Source: Croceitalea sp947503285
Lineage (GTDB): Bacteria > Bacteroidota > Bacteroidia > Flavobacteriales > Flavobacteriaceae
DNA: 64,000 nucleotides
Direction of reading: 5' to 3'
Assembly: GCF_036985505.1 (NCBI RefSeq)
Contig: NZ_BTGQ01000001.1
Location: 744,001 to 808,000 of the forward strand
Under the pieces are notes generated by a model. That model saw only the letters and a program-made list of their open reading frames with translations, searched no databases and was not told where the DNA came from. The position numbers were made by a program, and so were the translations under genes. This document shows positions 7,792 to 14,844 of this stretch, piece after piece. Every line of letters begins with the position of its first letter. Position 1 is the first letter of the stretch.

Positions 7792-7927
7792 TTGTCATTC
7801 CTGCGAAAGCAGGAATCCATACAAAATCATCGTCAGGTGGATTCCAAAATGAATTTGGAATGACAGTACGTAGTCCTTTCATCCAGAAACAATCACCGTT
7901 GTCATTCCTGCAAAGGCAGGAATCCAT
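7792..7927. repeat. Composite palindromic repeat unit B
   Basis: The same order as unit A: hairpin copy (7792-7820), CATCGTCAGGTGGATTCC block with ATTCCAAA and TTTGGAAT arms (7828-7865), then CCTTTCA and another hairpin copy (7899-7927). It is in the same orientation as unit A and ends 21 bases from the stop of the proline dehydrogenase gene. Confidence 0.85.
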
Positions 7928-7948
7928 TTGGGTCACAAGTAAGTTCAA

Positions 7949-9115
7949 CTACAGTTTTCTACGGGCTTTCTCCTTCTTCAACAATTCGAGCTCTCGAGAA
8001 GTTTGCCCCGCTACCGAGGTATTTTCTTCAGCCCTTCTGATAAGATAAGGCATGACATCCCGCACCGGTCCATAGGGCAAGTACTTGGCCACATTGTATC
8101 CTGCTTTGGCCAGATTATAACTGATATGATCACTCATTCCATACAATTGCCCAAACCAGATATGATCATTATCGTTTGTAATACCTTTTTGCTTCATCTG
8201 TTCCATTAACTGATAGCTACTGGACTCGTTATGGGTCCCTGAAAAAATTGAAAACACATCCAAATTATCCAACATAAAGGTAACGGCAGCGTCAAAGTTG
8301 TTATCCGTAGCACCTTTCGTCGCACAAATCGGACTCTTTTGACCGGCATCCTCAGCGCGACCGTTCTCTTTCTCCATATAGGCACCACGGACCACCTTAA
8401 TGCCTACCTTGAAACCTTCATTCCGGGCCTTGCTGCAAACTTCTTCCAAATAAGACATTCTATCCCAACGGTATAGCTGTGCGGTATTGAAAACAACGAC
8501 CTTCCTTTTGTTGTATTTGCACATCATATCATAGGCCAAATCATCGGCAGCATCTTGAATCCAGCTTTCTTCAGCATCAATCAACAACGCAACATCGAGG
8601 TCATAGGCCTTTTTACAGACCTTATCGTATCGATTGACCACACGCTGCCATTCCTCAGCTTCAGAAACGGATAAACCTTTTTTTGAATTCACTTTTTCAA
8701 ACAATTCAAAACGACCAAAGGCAGAGGGTTTGAAAACGGCAAAAGGTATGGCTTGTTTTTCTTTCACGAAGTCCAATACCCCCAATACTTTCTGCAAGGC
8801 ACTATCCAATTGGTTTTCAACATGCTTTCCTTCCACGGAATAATCTAAAATTGCGGCAACCCCCTCTTCGTACATTTTATCTATGATCGGCATGCAATCG
8901 GCTTCATTCACCCCCCCGCAGAAATGGTCAAATACGGTCGCCCGAATCAGGCCTTCTACCGGTAGGTGCGCATTTATTGCAAAATTGGTGACGGCAGTAC
9001 CAATTTTCACCAAAGGTTGGTTGGATATCAGTTTAAATAAAAAATAGGCCCGTTCGAGTTCGGAATCGCTTTTCAACTTGAAAGCAATTGAAGTATCTTC
9101 AAAAATACGCTTCAT
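7949..9115 (-). CDS. Proline dehydrogenase
   Basis: A flavoenzyme of 388 residues that oxidises L-proline to pyrroline-5-carboxylate and passes electrons to the quinone pool. The (beta-alpha)8 barrel signatures are present: LLIDAEESWIQDAADDLA, VGIKVVRGAYMEKE (with the substrate-contacting R-G-A-Y), GTHNESS, and near the end KYLPYGPVRDVMPYLIRRAEEN, the proline-binding Y-x-x-R-R type helix. It is the monofunctional form, without the P5C dehydrogenase half of PutA. ATG 9115 (MKRIFEDTSIAF) fits the family start; ATG 9130 is in frame and nearly at the transcription start. The C-terminal tail is lysine-rich. It is divergent from aroB. Confidence 0.92.
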   Translation of the reverse strand: MKRIFEDTSIAFKLKSDSELERAYFLFKLISNQPLVKIGTAVTNFAINAHLPVEGLIRATVFDHFCGGVNEADCMPIIDKMYEEGVAAILDYSVEGKHVENQLDSALQKVLGVLDFVKEKQAIPFAVFKPSAFGRFELFEKVNSKKGLSVSEAEEWQRVVNRYDKVCKKAYDLDVALLIDAEESWIQDAADDLAYDMMCKYNKRKVVVFNTAQLYRWDRMSYLEEVCSKARNEGFKVGIKVVRGAYMEKENGRAEDAGQKSPICATKGATDNNFDAAVTFMLDNLDVFSIFSGTHNESSSYQLMEQMKQKGITNDNDHIWFGQLYGMSDHISYNLAKAGYNVAKYLPYGPVRDVMPYLIRRAEENTSVAGQTSRELELLKKEKARRKL

Positions 9116-9137
9116 AAATGTCAAATTCATAAAGAAA

Positions 9138-9170
9138 CAAATATAAGGTGCCCCCTAATATACTTTTCAA
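9138..9170 (-). promoter_or_regulatory. Promoter of the proline dehydrogenase gene
   Basis: On the minus strand TTG (9168-9170) is followed after 22 bases by TATATTTG (9138-9145). This matches the Bacteroidota TTG-N17-23-TAnnTTTG pattern. Transcription should begin at about 9132-9135, which favours ATG 9115 as the start codon. Confidence 0.65.
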
Positions 9171-9201
9171 TAAAATATGTGTTTATTTTACAGCTCATAC
9201 G

Positions 9202-10266
9202 ATGGCTATGCATACCGGTTCAACCACCACACATGATATTTATTTTAATGAGGTCGCAGAAGCTGGTCTCAACCAGTTTTTGACTCAAAACGACTATTCC
9301 CATATTTTTATATTGGTCGACAAAAACACCGAAGAGTATTGTCTAGGCCCCTTTTTGAACTTATTGGCCATGGAGCCCTCAGCTACGTTCACCATCAAGC
9401 CAGGTGAAGAAAACAAGACCATTGAAGCTTGTGTCAAAGTTTGGAACGACTTATCACAGAACGGCGGGGACCGCAAAAGTATTTTAATCAATCTGGGCGG
9501 AGGAGTCGTGACGGATTTAGGTGGGTTCGTTGCTTCTACCTTTAAAAGGGGAATCGATTTTATCAACATCCCCACTACCCTTTTGGCGATGGTGGATGCC
9601 TCGGTCGGAGGTAAGACCGGAGTAGACCTCGGCGTGTTAAAAAATCAAGTCGGGGTAATCAATCAGCCTCGAATGGTACTACTATTTCCAGAGTTTTTGA
9701 AGACCTTACCCGAAAACCAGTTGCGCAGTGGTTTCGCCGAAATGCTCAAGCACGGCCTTATTGCTGACAAAACCTATTGGAAGGCACTTTCAGGCCCCAT
9801 CAATCTATTTGATGAAGAAAACATTCGCAAGTCCATTAAAATAAAGGACACCATCGTCTCAAAAGACCCTACTGAAAAAGGTGTTCGCAAAGCGTTGAAC
9901 TTTGGTCACACCTTGGGGCACGCCATAGAGTCGTATTTTCTAGAAAACAGTAAATTGAAAACCTTGCTGCACGGTGAAGCCATCGCAATCGGAATGATCC
10001 TTGAAGGATATCTTTCACACAAATTGACCGGACTTTCAAAAATGGAATTGGACGATATCAAGCAGGAATTCGGAAAGCACTTTAAAAAAGTGAATTTCAC
10101 TAAAAAAGATATTGCCATTATCATCGATTTATTGAAACATGATAAAAAGAATACGCACGGCAACATCAATTTTGTCTTATTGGCAGAATTGGGTCAGGCC
10201 GTTATCGATATTAAGGTACCTACCCATCTTTTCAATGAGGCATTTGCATACTACAAAGAACCCTAA
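9202..10266 (+). CDS. aroB: 3-dehydroquinate synthase
   Basis: A 354-residue enzyme of the shikimate pathway that turns DAHP into 3-dehydroquinate using NAD and a metal ion. Visible signatures are GGGVVTDLGGFVASTFKRG, NIPTTLLAMVDASVGGKTG, SGFAEMLKHGL, and FGHTLGHAIES with metal-binding His; HGEAIAIGM supplies another. Length is normal. ATG 9202 is preferred over the GTG at 9148, which would add 18 residues and overlap the divergent promoter. A second ATG at 9208 is also possible. The gene pairs head to head with proline dehydrogenase. Confidence 0.93.
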   Translation: MAMHTGSTTTHDIYFNEVAEAGLNQFLTQNDYSHIFILVDKNTEEYCLGPFLNLLAMEPSATFTIKPGEENKTIEACVKVWNDLSQNGGDRKSILINLGGGVVTDLGGFVASTFKRGIDFINIPTTLLAMVDASVGGKTGVDLGVLKNQVGVINQPRMVLLFPEFLKTLPENQLRSGFAEMLKHGLIADKTYWKALSGPINLFDEENIRKSIKIKDTIVSKDPTEKGVRKALNFGHTLGHAIESYFLENSKLKTLLHGEAIAIGMILEGYLSHKLTGLSKMELDDIKQEFGKHFKKVNFTKKDIAIIIDLLKHDKKNTHGNINFVLLAELGQAVIDIKVPTHLFNEAFAYYKEP

Positions 10267-10359
10267 ATACATATACTAAAAATCGTGTTTGACAACTCTT
10301 TGCCCCAATAGGATGAAAAATTATTTAGTTTAGGTAACGTAAACCTAAATAAACCTACG

Positions 10360-10659
10360 ATGAGAAGAGTTATTATCGATTACAAGAAATTGGACCACTC
10401 ACTCGCTGCGCAATTAATAGACCTTTATCCACATGGCTATGGCGATGAAGACATTATCGTGCTCAAAAAAGCCAATGGCGAATTAATAGAGGCAGTTGAA
10501 ATCAAAACCCATGACACGATCTATCTGGTGAAAATCAGCAAAAGCTTGTCTAATTTCATTGCCAATTTTGAGGAAAATATAGAGAAACAATTCGATAAGG
10601 CCCCAAAGGAATCCCATTTGGAAAGCGAAAATTTAGGGCTCGAATTTAGCGATGAATAA
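10360..10659 (+). CDS. Conserved small cytoplasmic protein, 99 residues
   Basis: No signal peptide or membrane helix. The sequence mixes hydrophobic beta-like segments (EDIIVLKKANGELIEAVEIKT) with a strongly acidic end (SENLGLEFSDE). No catalytic motif is seen and I do not recognise a named family. Upstream, a TTG about 23 bases before TAGTTTAG (near 10325-10332) is a near-consensus promoter. Position after aroB and its compact charged nature suggest a housekeeping role, but that is a guess. Confidence 0.65.
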   Translation: MRRVIIDYKKLDHSLAAQLIDLYPHGYGDEDIIVLKKANGELIEAVEIKTHDTIYLVKISKSLSNFIANFEENIEKQFDKAPKESHLESENLGLEFSDE

Positions 10660-10688
10660 AACGAGATGACAACTTTACCCATTTTAAG

Positions 10689-11213
10689 CTAAAGATAGCG
10701 TTCGCGAAGTATTCGAAGGTGATGTTTTTGGTGGCCACATATCAAAAACCCCAATGCCCGAACGCTCATTTCGGCATCACTGGCGATACCCATCTGACGT
10801 AACTCGTCAGTATCGAACATTTCATACAAACTGATAGTGGCCTGACGTACCGCCAAGAAATCTTTAAGTATAACCTCTTTCCCTTTTTTATTGGCCTTAC
10901 TTGCCATAACATACCTATTTTGATCAAAACTTGTCAAAGGTGTTTTATCACCCCTAGCAAAACGTAAGGCCCTGTATTGAAAAATACGTTCTGTATCGAT
11001 CAGGTGCACCAGTACTTCCCCTATTGTCCATTTATCGGTATCATAGGCATAATCCATATGCTCTTGATCGATGCCATTGACAAGATGTACCATTTCATCG
11101 ATTCCAGATGTTAGGCATTGCGATAAATCGGATTCCCCTACCATCTGAATGTACGGTTCATAGTAGGGATGGTATTCTGAAGGTGAGAGTTCGTCGACTT
11201 TTAACCCAACCAC
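10689..11213 (-). CDS. DinB-family protein
   Basis: A 174-residue four-helix-bundle protein of the DinB/YfiT superfamily. These proteins bind a metal with three histidines and often act as thiol-dependent transferases. Candidate ligands are the H in VLVHLIDTERIF (about residue 71) and the two in GHQKHHLRILRERYL (about residues 160-167). The signature RALRFARGD is common in Bacteroidota members. GTG at 11213 is the start; it shares one base with the stop of the Lrp gene (TAGTG), so the genes are co-translated. The substrate is unknown. Confidence 0.85.
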   Translation of the reverse strand: MVGLKVDELSPSEYHPYYEPYIQMVGESDLSQCLTSGIDEMVHLVNGIDQEHMDYAYDTDKWTIGEVLVHLIDTERIFQYRALRFARGDKTPLTSFDQNRYVMASKANKKGKEVILKDFLAVRQATISLYEMFDTDELRQMGIASDAEMSVRALGFLICGHQKHHLRILRERYL

Positions 11214-11692
11214 TACAATTCATTGAATATGGTGTGCATCAATCTCTTTTTATCATTGATGCTTTCTTCGAGGGAAATCATGGTTTCCGTTCGGCTGATA
11301 CCCTCAATATCATCAATTTTAAAAATAATGTTCTTAGCATGTGTGGTATCCTTAGCCCTTATTTTGCAAAAGATATTGAACTTACCAGTAGTGATATGGG
11401 CCACGGTGACATAGGGTATTTGATTGAGTCGTTCTAAAACGAACTTCGTTTGATGTGTTTTCTCCAAGAAAATACCAACATAGGCAATAAAGGAATATCC
11501 TAATTTTACGTAATCCAAGGTCAATGAAGATCCTTTGATGATTCCGGCTTCCTCCATTTTTTTGACCCTAACATGTACCGTACCCGCAGATATCAGCAAT
11601 TTTTTTGCAATATCAGTAAAAGGGGTTCGGGTATTGTCAATTAACATATCCAATATTTGATGATCAATTTCATCAAGCTTTACTTTGCTCAT
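11213..11692 (-). CDS. Lrp/AsnC-family transcription regulator
   Basis: A 159-residue regulator from ATG 11692; an in-frame upstream ATG at 11722 would overlap the promoter. The N-terminal winged helix is clear (DEIDHQILDMLIDNTRTPFTDIAKKL, here split, with AGTVHVRVKKMEEAGII). The C-terminal RAM domain carries YVTVAHITTGKFNIFCKI. Such proteins sense amino acids and bind DNA as octamers. It shares an operon with the DinB gene. A TTACGTAA palindrome overlaps its own promoter and suggests autoregulation. It may control nearby amino-acid genes such as ald or proline dehydrogenase, but this is inference. Confidence 0.9.
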   Translation of the reverse strand: MSKVKLDEIDHQILDMLIDNTRTPFTDIAKKLLISAGTVHVRVKKMEEAGIIKGSSLTLDYVKLGYSFIAYVGIFLEKTHQTKFVLERLNQIPYVTVAHITTGKFNIFCKIRAKDTTHAKNIIFKIDDIEGISRTETMISLEESINDKKRLMHTIFNEL

Positions 11693-11709
11693 AACACTAT
11701 TATTTTCAA

Positions 11710-11740
11710 CAAAATTAATCAATTAAGAAATATTACGTAA
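11710..11740 (-). promoter_or_regulatory. Promoter with a likely operator for the Lrp gene
   Basis: On the minus strand TAATTTTG (11710-11717) is a -7 box 17 bases before the ATG at 11692. The palindrome TTACGTAA (11733-11740) lies near the -33 region. An AT-flanked palindrome in this place fits Lrp autoregulation. Confidence 0.45.
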
Positions 11741-12095
11741 AGAAAACCATGTTTTTTTGAAAATTATGTAAGAAAATAGCTATTGATTCTAATTTTCACC
11801 TTAAAAAGTCATCTGAAACATGACCTGACCACGTAAACGCTTTAAAATCCTCCATCTACTCTTCAATTAACCTAGATAGTTTACAAAAGTGAATTGTTTT
11901 ATTGCAAATTCGTAAGGTCCCTCACAGGCGAATCCCTTAAAAAGTAACAATTGTAAAATCAATTTCATAATCAAAATTGTAAAACTTTTAATTATTTTTA
12001 AATCAATTATTTAAATTCTATTATTGAAATCATTAATTTAATAATTACGTTGTTTTTAGGTGCCCTCACGCAGACTTTACATCGGAATATTATCG
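11741..12095. other. Intergenic AT-rich stretch without a gene
   Basis: About 355 bases between the divergent Lrp and XRE regulator genes. The right half is very AT-rich (runs such as TAATTATTTTTAAATCAATTA). No open frame with coding character, no RNA gene and no hairpin with a T-run was seen. It is probably regulatory DNA for both regulators. Confidence 0.5.
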
Positions 12096-12103
12096 TAATT
12101 TTG
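12096..12103 (+). promoter_or_regulatory. Putative -7 box for the XRE regulator
   Basis: TAATTTTG fits TAnnTTTG and lies 19 bases before the GTG start at 12123. The -33 region (TTTACATCGG) is only a weak match. Confidence 0.35.
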
Positions 12104-12122
12104 ATGAAAACAATTTACAATT

Positions 12123-12521
12123 GTGAGCAATGACTTTATTTTACGGTTAAAGCAGCTTTTGCGCCATTTTGAGTTGACCCCCTCAGGTTTCGCAGACCAG
12201 GTTGGGGTGCCACGATCCAGCATGTCACATTTACTATCGGGTAGAAATAAACCCAGTCTGGATTTCACGTTAAAGGTCATCGATAAATTTCCTGAAGTGA
12301 ACTTATACTGGTTGCTCAACGGAAAAGGTAACTTCCCCACGGTTTCAACCTCAAAGGCCACCCCTACTCCAAATGGAAATCCAAAAGAACAACAAACCCA
12401 CATTGCAAAAGAAAGCACTTTCAATACACTTGAAAAGCAGGAAAGTACCTCTAAAAAAGTACAACGCGTCATCATTTTCTATACAGATGGCACCTTCGAA
12501 TCTTATAATCCTGAAAAATAA
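12123..12521 (+). CDS. XRE-type helix-turn-helix regulator
   Basis: A 132-residue protein. Residues 1-68 form an XRE domain: FILRLKQLLRHFELTPSGF, then VPRSSMSHLLSGRNKPSLD as turn and recognition helix, then VNLYWLLNGKGNFP. The middle is a Ser/Thr/Pro-rich linker. The end (KKVQRVIIFYTDGTFESY) is a short beta-like segment common at the C-terminus of Bacteroidota regulators of this type. GTG 12123 is the start because no in-frame ATG exists upstream. It may form a transcription unit with the lipoprotein and TerC genes that follow closely. Confidence 0.8.
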   Translation: MSNDFILRLKQLLRHFELTPSGFADQVGVPRSSMSHLLSGRNKPSLDFTLKVIDKFPEVNLYWLLNGKGNFPTVSTSKATPTPNGNPKEQQTHIAKESTFNTLEKQESTSKKVQRVIIFYTDGTFESYNPEK

Positions 12522-12559
12522 GCGCTCATGAATAACAGGTATTCCGTTAATTTGTAATC

Positions 12560-12937
12560 ATGAAAACACCCCTTCACATTTTAGGCCTTGTTTTTTTGTG
12601 CATGGCATGTCAGACACCCCCCAAAAGGGCCTGTAACGATTTTAAAACCGGAAACTTCAAGTTTACCTCGACAATCGATGGCGAAGAAGTAACCACTAAT
12701 TTTAGCCGTACCGAAACCCTTGAAATAGACTATTTTCAAGGAAATCAAGATTCTTCGACCGTGAAATGGGTCAACGATTGTGAATATGTTTTAAGACGTA
12801 TCAATCCTAATAACCGGGCTGAAGAAAAACCGATCTTAATAAAAATTTTGACTACTACGGATAGTTCTTATACATTTGAATTCGGTACGGTTGGCGATTC
12901 GAAGCGATTGCGGGGTACCGCTTATAAAATAAACTGA
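12560..12937 (+). CDS. Small lipoprotein, 125 residues
   Basis: The N-terminus is a lipoprotein signal (hydrophobic helix ending in FLCMAC, with Cys at about residue 17). The mature part contains FKTGNFKFTSTIDGEE, later CEYVLRRI, and ends GTAYKIN; it looks like a small beta-rich domain with two further cysteines. It ends two bases before the TerC start, so they are probably co-transcribed. I recall the same family near TerC-type genes in other flavobacteria, without a known role. Confidence 0.75.
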   Translation: MKTPLHILGLVFLCMACQTPPKRACNDFKTGNFKFTSTIDGEEVTTNFSRTETLEIDYFQGNQDSSTVKWVNDCEYVLRRINPNNRAEEKPILIKILTTTDSSYTFEFGTVGDSKRLRGTAYKIN

Positions 12938-12939
12938 CC

Positions 12940-13752
12940 ATGTTTGAAATTTTTGCGAGCCCCGATGCCTGGGTAGCCCTTTTAACACTTACTTTTCTTG
13001 AGATTGTTTTAGGCATCGACAACATCATTTTCATATCTATTGCCGCCGGAAAACTCGAACAAAAAAATCGGAAGAAAGCGACCAATATCGGGTTGGTGCT
13101 CGCCATGGTCATGCGGATCGTGCTTTTGTTCGGTATTACATGGTTGACCTCACTAAAAAAACCTTTTCTGGTCTTGAATGAGTCTTGGATTCATGGTGGC
13201 ATCAGTTGGCAAGCGTTAATTTTGTTTTTGGGAGGATTGTTTCTACTCTATAAGAGCACTAAGGAGATTCATGAAAAAGTTGAGGACAGAGGGCATGATG
13301 AACGTGAGGTAAAAAAGGGACGTTCTTCATCACTGACCAATGCCATCATTCAAATTACGGTCATAAATATCGTATTTTCCTTTGATTCCATTCTAACCGC
13401 CATCGGTATGACCAACGGTATTTCACCAAATCCGGACGATGCCCTTATTTTAATGATCGTTGCCGTTGTGGTATCGGTCATTATCATGATGCTGTTCGCC
13501 AATCCCGTTGGCGAATTTGTGGGCAAACACCCTTCGATACAGGTTCTCGGTCTTTCGTTTTTGATCTTGATCGGATTTATGTTGATTGCAGAAGCCGCCC
13601 ACTTGTCCCATCTCGTAGTGTTCAACAACGAAGTAGGAACCATACCAAAAGGATACCTCTACTTCGCCATTGCATTTTCACTCATGGTAGAGTTTTTGGA
13701 TATGCGCATGCGGAAAAACAAAAAACCTATAACTAAAACTTCTGACGATTAA
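12940..13752 (+). CDS. TerC-family integral membrane protein
   Basis: A 270-residue protein with about seven membrane helices. Family marks are the first helix with FLEIVLGIDNIIFISIAAGKL, the loop GHDEREVKKGRSSSL, and the acid-bearing helix VFSFDSILTAIGM. The paired Asp residues (GIDN and FDS) sit where TerC and Alx proteins are thought to bind metal ions, probably manganese, in line with a role in metal export. The last helix ends MVEFLDMRMR. Length is near the family norm. It directly follows the lipoprotein gene with a two-base gap. Confidence 0.9.
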   Translation: MFEIFASPDAWVALLTLTFLEIVLGIDNIIFISIAAGKLEQKNRKKATNIGLVLAMVMRIVLLFGITWLTSLKKPFLVLNESWIHGGISWQALILFLGGLFLLYKSTKEIHEKVEDRGHDEREVKKGRSSSLTNAIIQITVINIVFSFDSILTAIGMTNGISPNPDDALILMIVAVVVSVIIMMLFANPVGEFVGKHPSIQVLGLSFLILIGFMLIAEAAHLSHLVVFNNEVGTIPKGYLYFAIAFSLMVEFLDMRMRKNKKPITKTSDD

Positions 13753-13821
13753 TCGTTTGAAGATTATCCAAAAAACAATGCCGTTGCTGCAGGGAACACC
13801 AAAAAAGCTATGTTAGCGTGT

Positions 13822-14778
13822 CTAATTGGGCCTACTAAAGGCCATCTTCGGATTGCCCTCCTTTTGTTTCTTAAATAAAGCTTGCTGTTGCTTTACGGTC
13901 ATGGTACTGCCGTCATGACTCCACCCTGGAGGACCGAAGACATACATCAATTTGTGGGATAGTTTTGGTGATTTCTTCATGTCGTTCCAAATATCCTTGA
14001 ACTCATGTGTCAAAATCACCATAGGATTGTATGATTCAGGTGCATGGATTACCCCGTACTTTACATCAATGGTATCATCAAGTTCTTTCCAAGTACCGAA
14101 AAGCTTATCAAAAATGTTCAGAAAACCCCCATGGTTCTTATCCAAATATTCCACGTTCTGGGCATGGTGTACTTGATGCATGGTATGGGTGTTGAAAATC
14201 TTTTCTAAAAACCCCAGTTTAGGCACATAGACCGAATGCAGTTGAAATTGCCATAATGCCTCGATACCCAAACAGACCACCACCATTTCAGGAGGAAAAC
14301 CGATAGCGGTCATCCACACATAAAATAGGGGTTTGTACAGTATGGTAAACCAGCCGTTTCTAATGGCCGTGCCCAAATTGAAATTGTCAGAGGAATGGTG
14401 TACGATATGCGCCGCCCACAACAATCGAATCTCATGGTTGGCCCTATGAAACCAATAATAGGTAAAATCATCGGCCAACATACAGAGCAGCCATACGTAC
14501 CAGACATACCCAAAAGACTCGTAGCCCAGAAAATTTTGACGCACCCCGTTTACAAGCGGATTGCACAATTCGTAGACCCCATTAAAAAGAACGATTGCAA
14601 AGATAACCTTAAACAAAGGACCCAAAAGTGCAGAGCCCACTCCCATGAATCCACTAGCCGCTAAATCTTTCCAATCATATAAATCATCATCACCATGTGT
14701 TTTGCTATACGTTAACTCAAATAGGATAAACGCAATAAAAACGGGCACTCCGTACACCAACGGGTTAGTAAAATCCAT
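13822..14778 (-). CDS. Sterol desaturase / fatty acid hydroxylase family membrane protein
   Basis: A 318-residue di-iron membrane enzyme. The histidine boxes are present in the right order: WFHRANH, HIVHHSSD, and MHQVHHAQN. Four or so hydrophobic segments precede and separate them. The family hydroxylates or desaturates lipids such as carotenoids, sterols or fatty acids; the substrate cannot be read from the sequence. The C-terminal 60 residues are polar (FGPPGWSHDGS) and cytoplasmic. It lies convergent with TerC and upstream of nothing obvious; parC follows on the same strand but ends upstream of it. Confidence 0.87.
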   Translation of the reverse strand: MDFTNPLVYGVPVFIAFILFELTYSKTHGDDDLYDWKDLAASGFMGVGSALLGPLFKVIFAIVLFNGVYELCNPLVNGVRQNFLGYESFGYVWYVWLLCMLADDFTYYWFHRANHEIRLLWAAHIVHHSSDNFNLGTAIRNGWFTILYKPLFYVWMTAIGFPPEMVVVCLGIEALWQFQLHSVYVPKLGFLEKIFNTHTMHQVHHAQNVEYLDKNHGGFLNIFDKLFGTWKELDDTIDVKYGVIHAPESYNPMVILTHEFKDIWNDMKKSPKLSHKLMYVFGPPGWSHDGSTMTVKQQQALFKKQKEGNPKMAFSRPN

Positions 14779-14844
14779 AAAAAATCAAGTATTTAAATAA
14801 GGTTTGTATCAATAGATAACGCATAAAATAGCTAGAATAATGTT

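Noticed and set aside
7154..7927. Possible CRISPR array
   Set aside because: The repeats are palindromic, unevenly spaced, interrupted by a gene and differ in sequence; there are no uniform spacers and no cas genes.
7183..8048. Short open frames across the hairpin repeats
   Set aside because: They are translations of repeat DNA (for example SFLRRQES-like strings) and occur in more than one frame.
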